DNA of 7,595 bases from Quisquiliibacterium sp. (GTDB taxonomy: Bacteria; Pseudomonadota; Gammaproteobacteria; Burkholderiales; Burkholderiaceae_E), in assembly GCA_030830765.1 (NCBI GenBank), contig JAURMJ010000050.1, positions 1 through 7,595 on the forward strand, in the 5' to 3' direction. The notes below the pieces were generated by a model. It saw only the letters and a list, made by a program, of their open reading frames with translations, ran no database searches and was not told where the DNA came from. Below, piece after piece: positions 1-7,512 of this stretch. The position numbers were made by a program, and so were the translations under genes. How positions within the stretch are numbered: the first letter of the stretch is position 1; every line of letters starts with the position of its first letter.

Positions 1-1686
1 CTGATGCCGTTCAAGATCCTCAAGGCCGAGAACGGCGATGCCTGGGTGGAGGTGCGCGGCAAGAAGATTGCTCCCCAGGAGGTCTCCGCGCAGGTGCTGC
101 GCAAGATGAAGAAGACCGCCGAAGACTACCTCGGAGAGGAAGTCACCGAGGCTGTCATCACGGTGCCGGCCTACTTCAACGACAGCCAGCGTCAGGCGAC
201 CAAGGACGCGGGCCGCATCGCCGGTCTGGAAGTCAAGCGGATCATCAACGAGCCGACCGCAGCCGCGCTGGCCTTCGGTCTGGACAAGGGCGGTGGCAAG
301 GATCGCAAAATTGCCGTCTATGACCTGGGCGGTGGCACGTTTGATGTCTCGATCATCGAAATCGCCGACGTTGACGGTGAGATGCAGTTTGAAGTGCTGT
401 CCACCAACGGCGACACCTTCCTGGGGGGCGAAGATTTTGACCAGCGGATCATTGACTACATCATCGGCGAGTTCAAAAAGGAGCAAGGCGTTGACCTGTC
501 CAAGGACGTGCTCGCGCTGCAGCGTCTGAAAGAAGCTGCCGAGAAGGCCAAGATCGAACTGTCGTCTTCGGCTCAGACCGACCTGAACCTGCCGTACATC
601 ACAGCCGATGCGTCCGGTCCGAAGCACCTGAACATGAAAGTGACACGGGCCAAGCTCGAGTCGCTGGTCGATGAACTGATCGAGCGCACGATCGAGCCCT
701 GCCGCCTGGCGCTCAAGGATGCGGGCCTGAAGGCTTCCGACATTCAGGACGTGATCCTGGTCGGCGGCATGACCCGGATGCCCAAGGTTCAGTCCAAGGT
801 TCAGGAGTTCTTTGGTCAGGAGCCACGCAAGGATGTGAACCCTGACGAGGCGGTGGCCGTTGGTGCTGCAGTGCAGGGCTCGGTGCTTGCTGGTGACCGC
901 AAGGATGTACTGCTGCTGGACGTCACCCCGCTGTCGCTCGGGATCGAGACGCTGGGCGGCGTCATGACTGCGATGATCAAGCGCAACACCACGATTCCGA
1001 CCAAGCACTCGCAGGTGTTCTCCACGGCGGACGACAATCAGCCGGCGGTCACGATCAAAGTGTTCCAGGGCGAACGCGAAATGGCAGCCGGCAACAAGTT
1101 GCTTGGCGAGTTCAACCTGGAGGGCATTCCGCCGGCATCGCGTGGTACGCCGCAGATCGAAGTCACCTTCGACATCGATGCCAACGGCATCCTGCATGTG
1201 TCGGCCAAGGACAAGGCGACCGGCAAGGAGAACAAGATCACCATCAAGGCCAACTCGGGGCTGTCCGAGGCCGAGATCGATCAGATGGTTCAGGACGCCG
1301 AAGTCAATGCGGCCGAGGATCACAAGCGTCGCGAGCTGGCCGATGCACGCAATCAGGCCGATTCGATGGTTCATTCGGTGAAGAAGTCACTCGAGGAATA
1401 TGGTGACAAGATCGAAGCCGACGAGAAGGCCAAGATCGAGGAAGCGCTGAAGGCTGCCGAGGAGTCTTTGAAGTCCGACGACAAGGAGGACATCGAGGCC
1501 AAGTCCAACGCGCTGATGCAGGCCCCGCAGAAGCTGGGCGAGATGATGTACGCGAAGATGCAGGCCGAGCAGGGCGCTGGTGGAGCACCCGGCGAAGGAT
1601 CTGCAGCGGGCGGTGCGTCGGGTCAGCGCGCGCAGGCTGACGACGTCGTTGATGCCGACTTCAAGGAAGTCAAGCGGGACGGCTGA
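1..1686 (+). CDS. dnaK: Molecular chaperone DnaK (Hsp70), 5'-truncated by the window edge
   Basis: DnaK is the ATP-driven cytoplasmic Hsp70 that binds exposed hydrophobic segments of unfolded proteins, working with DnaJ and GrpE. The reading frame is open from base 1. The first ATG (position 4) corresponds to about Met89 of E. coli DnaK and is internal, so the true start and the N-terminal phosphate-1 loop lie upstream. Counting from that Met, visible landmarks are PAYFND (55-60), EPTAAA (83-88), the phosphate-2 motif DLGGGTFD (107-114), VGGMTRMP (253-260), the conserved interdomain linker DVLLLD (301-306), the beta-sandwich substrate-binding domain (about 307-420) and the helical lid (about 421-520). 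A Gly/Ala/Ser-rich disordered tail follows, ending in the typical [11 protein letters not shown]. With the missing part the protein would be about 648 aa, normal for the family. There is no frameshift. Heat-shock control, if present, would be upstream of the window. Confidence 0.98.
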   Translation: MMPFKILKAENGDAWVEVRGKKIAPQEVSAQVLRKMKKTAEDYLGEEVTEAVITVPAYFNDSQRQATKDAGRIAGLEVKRIINEPTAAALAFGLDKGGGKDRKIAVYDLGGGTFDVSIIEIADVDGEMQFEVLSTNGDTFLGGEDFDQRIIDYIIGEFKKEQGVDLSKDVLALQRLKEAAEKAKIELSSSAQTDLNLPYITADASGPKHLNMKVTRAKLESLVDELIERTIEPCRLALKDAGLKASDIQDVILVGGMTRMPKVQSKVQEFFGQEPRKDVNPDEAVAVGAAVQGSVLAGDRKDVLLLDVTPLSLGIETLGGVMTAMIKRNTTIPTKHSQVFSTADDNQPAVTIKVFQGEREMAAGNKLLGEFNLEGIPPASRGTPQIEVTFDIDANGILHVSAKDKATGKENKITIKANSGLSEAEIDQMVQDAEVNAAEDHKRRELADARNQADSMVHSVKKSLEEYGDKIEADEKAKIEEALKAAEESLKSDDKEDIEAKSNALMQAPQKLGEMMYAKMQAEQGAGGAPGEGSAAGGASGQRAQADDVVDADFKEVKRDG

Positions 1687-1709
1687 TGTCGCAGTGGCGC
1701 AGCCCCCGA

Positions 1710-1730
1710 CGGAGCCCTCATGGGGCTCCG
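1710..1730 (+). other. Hairpin 1 in the dnaK-dnaJ intergenic region
   Basis: A perfect 8-bp inverted repeat, CGGAGCCC (1710-1717) and GGGCTCCG (1723-1730), is separated by a 5-nt loop. It begins 23 nt after the dnaK stop codon. No T-run follows, so it is not a standard intrinsic terminator by itself. AGCCCC at 1701-1706 could pair alternatively with GGGGCT at 1722-1727, which would exclude this hairpin. A role as a 3'-end stabilising structure for dnaK mRNA is an inference. Confidence 0.5.
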
Positions 1731-1740
1731 ATTGAAGCCT

Positions 1741-1772
1741 CGGCTTGCGATCGAAAGGTCGCAGGCCGTTTT
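1741..1772 (+). terminator. Terminator-like hairpin with GAAA tetraloop just upstream of dnaJ
   Basis: Left arm CGGCTTGCGATC (1741-1752) pairs with GGTCGCAGGCCG (1757-1768) over 12 continuous pairs, two of them G-U. The loop is GAAA closed by C-G, a GNRA tetraloop. TTTT follows at 1769-1772 and then GACTTAG, so the T-run is short. The shape is that of an intrinsic terminator. Because dnaJ starts only 17 nt after the stem, full termination would leave dnaJ without a promoter visible in the window. Partial termination or a processing/stability element that lowers dnaJ output relative to dnaK is therefore the likeliest reading. The structure is directly visible; the function is inferred. Confidence 0.6.
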
Positions 1773-1785
1773 GACTTAGAAAAAC

Positions 1786-2904
1786 ATGGCCAAACGCGAT
1801 TATTACGAAGTCCTTGGGGTTGCCAAGAACGCGAGTGAAGAAGAGCTCAAGAAGTCCTATCGCAAGCTCGCGATGAAGTACCACCCGGACCGCAATCCGG
1901 ACAACAAGGAAGCTGAGGAAAAGTTCAAGGAGGCCAAGGAGGCCTACGAGATCCTGACCGATGCGCAAAAGCGTGAGGCCTACGACCGCTTTGGTCATGC
2001 CGGGGTCGATCCCAGCATGGGAGGGGGCGGGCAGGGTGCCCACGGCGGCTTCTCCGATGTGTTCGGTGACATCTTCGGCGATATCTTTGGAGCCGCGGGT
2101 GGTGCGCGGGGTGGACGCAGCAAGGTCTATCGCGGTGCCGATCTGCGCTACTCGATGGAGGTCACGCTTGAGCAGGCCGCCAACGGGTACACCACCGAGA
2201 TCCGTGTGCCCAGCTGGGAAAGCTGCGAGCCCTGTCATGGCACCGGTGCCAAGCCGGGGACCAAAGCCAAGGCCTGCCATACCTGCGGCGGTCAGGGTCA
2301 GGTGCGGATGCAGCAGGGTTTCTTCTCGATCCAGCAAACCTGTCCGACCTGTCATGGCTCGGGCAAGGTCATTCCGGATCCGTGCAAGAGCTGTGATGGG
2401 CTTGGTCGGGTCAAGAAGACCAAGACACTCGAAGTGCGGATTCCCGCGGGGATCGATGACGGCATGCGCATCCGCTCGGCCGGGAACGGTGAACCTGGCA
2501 TCAACGGGGGGCCGTCAGGCGATCTATACGTTGAGATCCGCGTCAAGGAGCATTCGGTTTTCGAGCGTGATGGCGACGATCTGCATTGCCAGATTCCGAT
2601 CTCGATGGTGACCGCCGCACTGGGTGGGAAGGTTGAGGTGCCGACGTTGTCAGGCAAAGCCGAGATCGAACTGCCCGAAGGCACACAGACCGGCAAGACC
2701 TTCCGGTTGCGCGGCAAGGGAATCAAGGGGGTCCGGTCAAGCTACCCGGGCGATCTTTATATGCACGTGATCGTTGAGACACCGGTACGACTCAACGACA
2801 AGCAAAAGCAGTTGCTGCGCGATCTTGAGGCGTCCCTCGAAGACCCGAAGCACAGCCCGCAGACGCGCGGCTGGCTGGACAAGGTGAAAGAATTCTTCCA
2901 GTAA
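1786..2904 (+). CDS. dnaJ: Co-chaperone DnaJ (Hsp40, class A)
   Basis: DnaJ delivers unfolded clients to DnaK and stimulates its ATPase activity. The 372-aa protein is full length for a class A Hsp40. The J domain covers about residues 1-70 with the essential HPD at 33-35. The Gly/Phe region (about 77-110) carries three tandem DVF/DIF motifs (91-93, 95-97, 99-101), as in E. coli DnaJ. The zinc-binding domain has all four CxxCxGxG repeats, with cysteine pairs at 147/150, 164/167, 186/189 and 200/203. The C-terminal substrate-binding and dimerisation domains follow. The start is certain because [12 protein letters not shown] is the canonical N terminus. No good Shine-Dalgarno sequence precedes it: the 13 nt before the ATG are A-rich (GACTTAGAAAAAC), and the nearest purine-rich stretch lies inside the upstream hairpin. 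With a 99-nt gap after dnaK, close stop-start translational coupling is not possible. Confidence 0.98.
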   Translation: MAKRDYYEVLGVAKNASEEELKKSYRKLAMKYHPDRNPDNKEAEEKFKEAKEAYEILTDAQKREAYDRFGHAGVDPSMGGGGQGAHGGFSDVFGDIFGDIFGAAGGARGGRSKVYRGADLRYSMEVTLEQAANGYTTEIRVPSWESCEPCHGTGAKPGTKAKACHTCGGQGQVRMQQGFFSIQQTCPTCHGSGKVIPDPCKSCDGLGRVKKTKTLEVRIPAGIDDGMRIRSAGNGEPGINGGPSGDLYVEIRVKEHSVFERDGDDLHCQIPISMVTAALGGKVEVPTLSGKAEIELPEGTQTGKTFRLRGKGIKGVRSSYPGDLYMHVIVETPVRLNDKQKQLLRDLEASLEDPKHSPQTRGWLDKVKEFFQ

Positions 2905-2922
2905 GCAGGGCGGGGCGCGGTC

Positions 2923-3243
2923 ATGACCGATGAGAACCAGATCGTTGTTCCGCGCTCGTTCATTGATCTGTTCGTGCCGCCCGGGCGCATCAAACCGACC
3001 GAGCCGTATCAGCAGATCCTGACGCGCTATGAGTTGTGTGAAGACTTGGCGCAGATGCTGACCGAGACCGCGAGCGCTCAACTCTTCGATCTGGGTCTGG
3101 CGCAAAGCGATGTGCTTGAGCGTATTCACGCCGGCCTGACCGAGGCCGATCTGGTTGATCAGGCGGAGGCACAGTGGGTCGTGCGTCGCCTGGCCGAGTT
3201 GCAGGGGTGGGAGCCCTTCGATCCTGATCGCGGTGAGCAGTGA
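2923..3243 (+). CDS. Small acidic protein encoded downstream of dnaJ, function unknown
   Basis: This 106-aa protein is strongly acidic, with about 20 Asp/Glu against 8 Lys/Arg. It has one cysteine (39), no signal peptide and no membrane segment, so it is probably cytoplasmic. The N-terminal part, VVPRSFIDLFVPPGRIKP (8-25), looks extended. The rest looks helical, with distinctive blocks RYELCEDLAQMLTE (35-48) and WVVRRLAELQGWE (85-97). From memory, similar ORFs sit after dnaJ in Burkholderiales genomes and are sometimes labelled 'ATPase with chaperone activity'. I see no Walker A or B motif, so that label is not supported by the sequence. It lies 18 nt after the dnaJ stop and is probably co-transcribed. 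Only G-rich sequence (GGGCGGGG, 2908-2915) serves as a possible ribosome site. The position suggests, but does not prove, a DnaK/DnaJ-related job. Confidence 0.85.
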   Translation: MTDENQIVVPRSFIDLFVPPGRIKPTEPYQQILTRYELCEDLAQMLTETASAQLFDLGLAQSDVLERIHAGLTEADLVDQAEAQWVVRRLAELQGWEPFDPDRGEQ

Positions 3244-3305
3244 ACCGCAGTTCCGGCGAGGACATAGAGCGGTGGCGTAACATCAAAGTTGTCACCTGCT
3301 CTCGC

Positions 3306-3310
3306 AAGGA
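3306..3310 (+). promoter_or_regulatory. Ribosome binding site for the RNA hydrolase gene
   Basis: AAGGA ends 7 nt before the ATG at 3318 and 10 nt before a second, adjacent ATG at 3321. The spacing favours the first ATG slightly, but both are usable and differ by only one methionine. I see no convincing promoter in the 74-nt gap from 3244 to 3317. Confidence 0.65.
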
Positions 3311-3317
3311 TTGATCA

Positions 3318-4682
3318 ATGATGAAACTCACCTTCGCCGGCGCAGCAGGCACGGTTACTGGCTCGCGTTATCTGCTGGAGACGGGCTCCCGGAAAATCCT
3401 CCTGGACTGCGGTCTCTTTCAGGGGTTCAAGCAGCTGCGGTTGCGCAATTGGGCAAAGTTTCCGATTGCTCCGCGCCGTATCGACGCGGTCGTGCTCAGC
3501 CATGCCCATCTGGATCACAGCGGTTATCTGCCGGCACTGGTGCGAGACGGTTATCGCGGGCCGATCTATGCGACGCCGGCCACGCGGGAGCTTTGCGAGA
3601 TCCTGTTGCGCGACAGCGCCCATCTGCAGGAGGACGAGGCTGAATTTGCGAATCGTCACGGGTTTTCCAAGCATGCGGTCGCCAAACCGCTTTACACGAT
3701 GCGAGATGCTGAGCGCGCGATGGATCTGTTCAGCGAGGTCGAGTTTGATGAGGAATTTCAACTCGACGAGGGTCTGATGGGTAAGCTGCTACCGGCTGGC
3801 CATCTGCTGGGGGCTTCGATTGTCAGTCTGCGGCGAGGCAAGCGCACCTTGGTTTTTTCCGGCGATCTGGGCCGCCCCCATGATTCGTTGATGCGCGCAC
3901 CGGCCGCGGTGAAACAAGCCGACACCTTGATCCTCGAGTCAACCTACGGAGATCGTCAGCATGACCAGAGCGACGGCGAACATCGGATCGGAGAGGTGAT
4001 CCGGGAGACTGCGGCGCGCGGCGGCACCGTGCTGATTCCGTCGTTTGCGGTGGGGCGTGCACAGACTGTGATGCTTGCCATTTATCGGCTGATGCAACGC
4101 GGTGAAATTCCAAGACTGCCCGTGTTTCTGGACAGCCCGATGGCGATCAACACGACGCAGATTTATCGACGCTATCGCAGATTTCATCGGCTCACGGTGG
4201 GCGAAGTGCGGGGGATGTATGACACCGTGCGTCTGATGCGTACCCCTGAAGAGTCCAAGTCGATTGCCCAAATGCACATGCCGTCAGTGATCATCTCGGC
4301 CAGTGGCATGGCCACAGGTGGTCGGGTTCTTCATCACCTGAAACAGATTGCGCCGGACCCGCGCAACCATCTTCTGTTCGTCGGGTTTCAGGCTGGCGGC
4401 ACTCGCGGAGAAAAGCTCGTCAACGGTGCCAAGGAAGTCAAGATTCACGGTCAGTGGTACGAGGTGAGAGCGCAGGTGAGCAATATCGACAGCTATTCGG
4501 CCCATGCCGATGCTGACGAGATGCTGGCCTGGTTGCGCAAGTTCGAGAAAGTGCCCAGCCAGGTCTACCTGTGTCATGGCGAGCCTAATGCCAGCGAGGC
4601 CTTGCGCATTCGCATTCAGGAGTCGCTTGGCTGGCCGGTCCACGTCCCGGAGCACCTGGAGCATGTCGATGTATCGCTGTAG
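3318..4682 (+). CDS. Beta-CASP metallo-beta-lactamase-fold RNA hydrolase (RNase)
   Basis: The 454-aa protein belongs to the CPSF-73/Ysh1-like group of zinc-dependent ribonucleases, whose stand-alone bacterial members (such as Thermus TTHA0252) cleave RNA. All metal and catalytic motifs are visible: motif 1 Asp30 (ILLDCG), motif 2 HAHLDH at 62-67, motif 3 His162 (AGHLLGAS), motif 4 Asp183 (SGDLG), motif A Glu207 (ESTYG), motif B His396 (SAHAD) and motif C His420 (CHGEP). A histidine at motif C is characteristic of RNA-acting rather than DNA-acting beta-CASP enzymes. The beta-CASP insert runs from about 208 to 385 and includes ISASGMATGGR (326-336). There is no KH or other RNA-binding extension, unlike archaeal relatives, and it is shorter than RNase J. 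It is probably a cytoplasmic RNase. Its exact substrate is unknown, and proximity to the chaperone genes need not mean a shared role. Confidence 0.93.
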   Translation: MMKLTFAGAAGTVTGSRYLLETGSRKILLDCGLFQGFKQLRLRNWAKFPIAPRRIDAVVLSHAHLDHSGYLPALVRDGYRGPIYATPATRELCEILLRDSAHLQEDEAEFANRHGFSKHAVAKPLYTMRDAERAMDLFSEVEFDEEFQLDEGLMGKLLPAGHLLGASIVSLRRGKRTLVFSGDLGRPHDSLMRAPAAVKQADTLILESTYGDRQHDQSDGEHRIGEVIRETAARGGTVLIPSFAVGRAQTVMLAIYRLMQRGEIPRLPVFLDSPMAINTTQIYRRYRRFHRLTVGEVRGMYDTVRLMRTPEESKSIAQMHMPSVIISASGMATGGRVLHHLKQIAPDPRNHLLFVGFQAGGTRGEKLVNGAKEVKIHGQWYEVRAQVSNIDSYSAHADADEMLAWLRKFEKVPSQVYLCHGEPNASEALRIRIQESLGWPVHVPEHLEHVDVSL

Positions 4683-4741
4683 TTGGCCTGCCGCGCTGCC
4701 CTCTGGTTGCATGCAGCTATCGGTTCACACTGACTGATCCG

Positions 4742-5908
4742 ATGCGCAGCCTGATTCGCGACGCGTCACTGTCGGCGCTAGTGGCCGGATTTGTCACGGT
4801 TCTGGTAGGTTTCACCAGTTCAGCGGTCATCGTCTTTCAGGCGGCTGAGGCCGCTGGTGCCGGGCCACGTGAGATCGGCTCCTGGATGGGCGCGCTCGGC
4901 CTGGGGATGGGGTTAACCTGCATTCTTCTGTCACTGCGTTATCGCGTGCCGGTCGTCACGGCGTGGTCCACCCCCGGGGCAGCCATGCTGATCACCGCGG
5001 TCTCCGGGGTCTCGCTGGCCGAGGCGACCGGAGCATTCTTGTTGTCAGCGCTGCTGATCTGCATCAGCGGATTTTCTGGCCTGTTCGAGCGCACAATCAA
5101 TCGAATTCCGATCGCATTGGCCTCCGGGCTTCTTGCTGGTGTGCTGCTGCGCTTTGGGTTGCAGGCTTTCGGTGCGATGGGTACGCGACCCTGGATGGTG
5201 CTCTCGATGCTGGCGAGTTATCTTGCCCTGCGGCGACTTCGACCCCGCTATGCAGTTCCAGGCGCCCTGGTCGTTGGATTGATGGTTGCCTGGTTCGACG
5301 GTGCGCTCGGTCTGAGTGTGGTCAGCTTGTCATTGACTGAGCCGGTGTTCACGATGCCTTCCTTGTCGCTGCATGCCGTGTTTGGGGTTGCATTGCCATT
5401 GTTCGTGGTCACGATGGCGTCTCAAAATGTGCCTGGCGTGGCGGTGATTCGTGCCTCTGGATATCAGCTGCCGATATCACCGCTGATTGGCTGGACAGGT
5501 GTCGCTACGATGCTGCTTGCGCCCTTCGGGGCTTATGCACTGAACCTTGCGGCAATCACTGCGGCGATCTGCATGGGTCGTGAGGCGCACGAGGACCCAG
5601 CCCGTCGGTATGTGGCGGCGGTGGCGGCCGGTGGGTTTTATCTGCTGATCGGACTTTTCGGTGCCACGGTTGGTTCGCTGTTTGCGGCCTTTCCCAAGGA
5701 GCTGGTTCTGGCCATCGCCGGAATTGCGCTGTTGGGTACGATTGGCAACGGCTTGGCCACTGCGATGGCCAATGAGCGTGAACGGGAGCCCGCGCTGATC
5801 ACTTTTCTGGTGACCGCCTCCGGAGTTTCGCTGCTTGGGATCGGTTCAGCCTTCTGGGGGCTGGTCGCCGGAGCGATCGCTCTGCGGATGGTTGCTCGCA
5901 TCCGTTAG
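4742..5908 (+). CDS. benE: BenE-family inner-membrane transporter (putative benzoate/H+ symporter)
   Basis: The 388-aa hydrophobic protein has the length and hallmark motifs of the benzoate transporter BenE / E. coli YdcO family, which share the fold of nucleobase and sulfate transporters. Motifs are AWSTPGAA (74-81), SQNVPGV (227-233) and PFGAYALNLAAITAAICMG (261-279). Hydrophobic stretches along the whole length fit about 12 membrane segments, separated by short charged loops such as the one at 280-289. Family members are assigned proton-coupled benzoate uptake, but many are uncharacterised and substrates may differ. No benABCD or other ring-oxidation genes are in the window, so benzoate specificity is only an assignment by family. 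The start at 4742 is the first ATG in a frame that stays open upstream. The family N terminus begins close to here, but no clear Shine-Dalgarno precedes it. The gene follows the RNase gene by 59 nt and precedes the aldehyde dehydrogenase by 54 nt. Confidence 0.9.
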   Translation: MRSLIRDASLSALVAGFVTVLVGFTSSAVIVFQAAEAAGAGPREIGSWMGALGLGMGLTCILLSLRYRVPVVTAWSTPGAAMLITAVSGVSLAEATGAFLLSALLICISGFSGLFERTINRIPIALASGLLAGVLLRFGLQAFGAMGTRPWMVLSMLASYLALRRLRPRYAVPGALVVGLMVAWFDGALGLSVVSLSLTEPVFTMPSLSLHAVFGVALPLFVVTMASQNVPGVAVIRASGYQLPISPLIGWTGVATMLLAPFGAYALNLAAITAAICMGREAHEDPARRYVAAVAAGGFYLLIGLFGATVGSLFAAFPKELVLAIAGIALLGTIGNGLATAMANEREREPALITFLVTASGVSLLGIGSAFWGLVAGAIALRMVARIR

Positions 5909-5949
5909 CATGGATGCCGGCCTGGCCTGAGCGCCATTACTGAACCTGC

Positions 5950-5955
5950 AAGGAG
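5950..5955 (+). promoter_or_regulatory. Strong ribosome binding site for the aldehyde dehydrogenase
   Basis: AAGGAG lies 7 nt before the ATG at 5963. It is the best Shine-Dalgarno match in the window and fixes this start. The 54-nt gap after benE shows no terminator, consistent with co-transcription. Confidence 0.8.
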
Positions 5956-5962
5956 TCTTACG

Positions 5963-7414
5963 ATGCAACAAGCAAAAATGCTGATCGACGGTCAATGGGT
6001 TGATTCAATTTCCGGGCAGGTGTTGCCGGTTCAGAATCCGGCCAATCGCGAGCAGTTCGGCACGATCCCACGGGGCGCAGCCCAGGATGTTGAGCTGGCG
6101 GTCGCTGCTGCAACCCGGGCCTTCCCGTCCTGGAGTCGGATGGTGCCGCGCGAGCGTGGTCGCTTGCTCAGTCAGGTTGCCGATCGTCTGGCCCAGCGCC
6201 AGGAGGAACTTGCGCAGATGATTGCCCGCGAAACCGGCAATGCATTACGCACACAGAGCCGACCCGAGGCGGCCAGCACGGTTGATATCTTTCGCTACTT
6301 TGGCGGCATTGCCGGTGAGCTCAAAGGTCAGACGATTCCGCTTGGCGAGCAGGTGCTCAGCTACACGCGCCGCGAACCGATCGGCATTGTCGGGGCCATC
6401 GTGCCCTGGAATGCACCGGCGTCGCTGTCAGCGCTGAAGATCGCCCCGGCACTGTGCGCCGGCAACACAATCGTGCTCAAGACCGCCGAGGATGCCTCGC
6501 TGGCCCCGTTGATCGTGGCCGAGGTCTGCAATGAAATCCTGCCGCCCGGCGTCATCAACGTCGTGACCGGATTGGGTGAGGAGGCTGGCGCGGCGCTTTC
6601 TGGTCATCCCGGGGTGCACAAGCTGTCCTTTACCGGTTCGACTGATGTCGGCAAGCTGATCATGCGTGCCGCAGCCGATCGCATCGTACCGGTCTCGCTG
6701 GAGCTGGGCGGCAAGAGTCCGTCGATCGTCTACCCGGATGCCAATGAACCTTGGGTCATCGATGGGGTGCTGTCGTCAATGCGCTTCACGCGGCAGAGCC
6801 AGTCCTGCACGGCCGGCTCGCGCCTGTTCGTGCATGACAGCATCTTCGATGATTTCGTCCAGCAGGTGGCCGACAAGGCGTCCGCGCTGCGCATGGGCGA
6901 TCCGTTGGATGAGGCCACCGATGTTGGCACCGTGATCAACGAAAAGCAGTTCCGTCGCGTCTGCAGCTACGTACGCGAGGGGCTCGAAAACCCGCAGGCA
7001 CGCCTGATCACAGGGGGCTTGCCGCCCACGGAAGGGCCGTTGTCCAAAGGCTTTTATACGGTGCCCACCGTGTTTGCGCAGGACTCGAACGACTGGCGAC
7101 TCGCACGCGAGGAAATCTTTGGCCCGGTTTTGGTGGCGATCCGCTGGCGCGATGAGGCCGAGGTGCTGCGCATGGCCAACGACTCCCACTATGGACTGGC
7201 CGCTTATGTCTGGACGCGCGATGTCGGACGTGCGCTGCGCGCTGCGCACTCAATTCAAGCCGGCTGGGTGCAGGTTAATCAGGGGCTTGGTCAGTCGTTG
7301 GGGCAACCCTATGGCGGCGTCAAACAGAGCGGGATCGGGCGTGAATTCGCGCTTGAGGGCATGCTGGACAGCTTCACGCAGGTCAAGGCGGTGACAGTCA
7401 ATCTGGCTGTCTGA
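5963..7414 (+). CDS. NAD(P)+-dependent aldehyde dehydrogenase, substrate unknown
   Basis: The 483-aa protein is a full-length member of the aldehyde dehydrogenase superfamily, oxidising an aldehyde to its carboxylic acid in the cytoplasm. The active site is complete: the oxyanion Asn150 in PWN (148-150), cofactor-binding Lys173 and Glu176 (KTAE), FTGSTDVG (223-230) of the Rossmann region, general base Glu247 in ELGGK, catalytic Cys282 in QSCTAGSR, and EEIFGP (383-388) with Glu384 and Phe386 positioned for the nicotinamide ring. GGVKQSGIGRE (451-461) is the usual C-terminal signature. A Glu at 176 is often linked to NAD+ preference, a weak inference. The neighbourhood of Cys282 (FTRQSQSCTAGSR) is closer to betaine/aliphatic-type enzymes than to the XylC benzaldehyde dehydrogenase pattern I recall. 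An aromatic-aldehyde role suggested by the adjacent BenE-type transporter is therefore only a possibility. No specific gene name is justified. Confidence 0.93.
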   Translation: MQQAKMLIDGQWVDSISGQVLPVQNPANREQFGTIPRGAAQDVELAVAAATRAFPSWSRMVPRERGRLLSQVADRLAQRQEELAQMIARETGNALRTQSRPEAASTVDIFRYFGGIAGELKGQTIPLGEQVLSYTRREPIGIVGAIVPWNAPASLSALKIAPALCAGNTIVLKTAEDASLAPLIVAEVCNEILPPGVINVVTGLGEEAGAALSGHPGVHKLSFTGSTDVGKLIMRAAADRIVPVSLELGGKSPSIVYPDANEPWVIDGVLSSMRFTRQSQSCTAGSRLFVHDSIFDDFVQQVADKASALRMGDPLDEATDVGTVINEKQFRRVCSYVREGLENPQARLITGGLPPTEGPLSKGFYTVPTVFAQDSNDWRLAREEIFGPVLVAIRWRDEAEVLRMANDSHYGLAAYVWTRDVGRALRAAHSIQAGWVQVNQGLGQSLGQPYGGVKQSGIGREFALEGMLDSFTQVKAVTVNLAV

Positions 7415-7428
7415 GGCGAGGCACTGGC

Positions 7429-7459
7429 CAACCGGGAGCCTTGACGGGCATCCCGGTTG
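7429..7459 (+). terminator. Possible transcription terminator or 3'-end hairpin after the aldehyde dehydrogenase
   Basis: A perfect 9-bp inverted repeat, CAACCGGGA (7429-7437) and TCCCGGTTG (7451-7459), encloses a 13-nt loop starting 15 nt after the stop codon. It is followed by ATCCAGGGGGG rather than a T-run. It may mark or protect the 3' end of the transcript, but classic Rho-independent termination is doubtful. Confidence 0.35.
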
Positions 7460-7512
7460 ATCCAGGGGGGTGATCAGCCTTGCTACGAGCTCTGGGAACA
7501 CGTCATCTATGT

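Noticed and set aside
4..6. ATG at position 4 as the start of dnaK
   Set aside because: It aligns with about Met89 of E. coli DnaK, and the preceding codon is also in frame. The gene is cut by the window edge rather than truncated.
1687..1785. Heat-shock (sigma-32-like) or sigma-70 promoter for dnaJ in the gap
   Set aside because: TTGAAG at 1732-1737 and TTGACT at 1771-1776 resemble -35 elements, but neither has a suitable -10 at proper spacing before the start codon.
1387..2355. Long (322-codon) open frame on the - strand across the dnaK end, the gap and the dnaJ start
   Set aside because: It lies antisense to two certain genes and has no recognisable domain. Long antisense frames over dnaK/dnaJ are a known by-product of their biased GC-rich codon use.
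3271..3296. Imperfect hairpin between the 106-aa gene and the RNase gene (GGTGGC and AAC pairing with GTT and GTCACC, with a 2-nt bulge)
   Set aside because: There are only 9 pairs including a wobble and a bulge, with no T-run after it. It is too weak to call as a terminator or regulatory element.
3289..3317. Possible promoter for the RNase gene (TTGTCA at 3289-3294 as -35)
   Set aside because: The -10 position would fall directly against the ATG, leaving no room for a start site with the ribosome binding site.
6776..7249. Reverse-strand 157-codon frame inside the aldehyde dehydrogenase
   Set aside because: It is fully antisense to a gene with an intact active site and has no domain or translation signal.
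7250..7501. Reverse-strand 83-codon frame at the end of the window
   Set aside because: It mostly overlaps the 3' end of the aldehyde dehydrogenase, begins with GTG without a Shine-Dalgarno and matches nothing recognisable.
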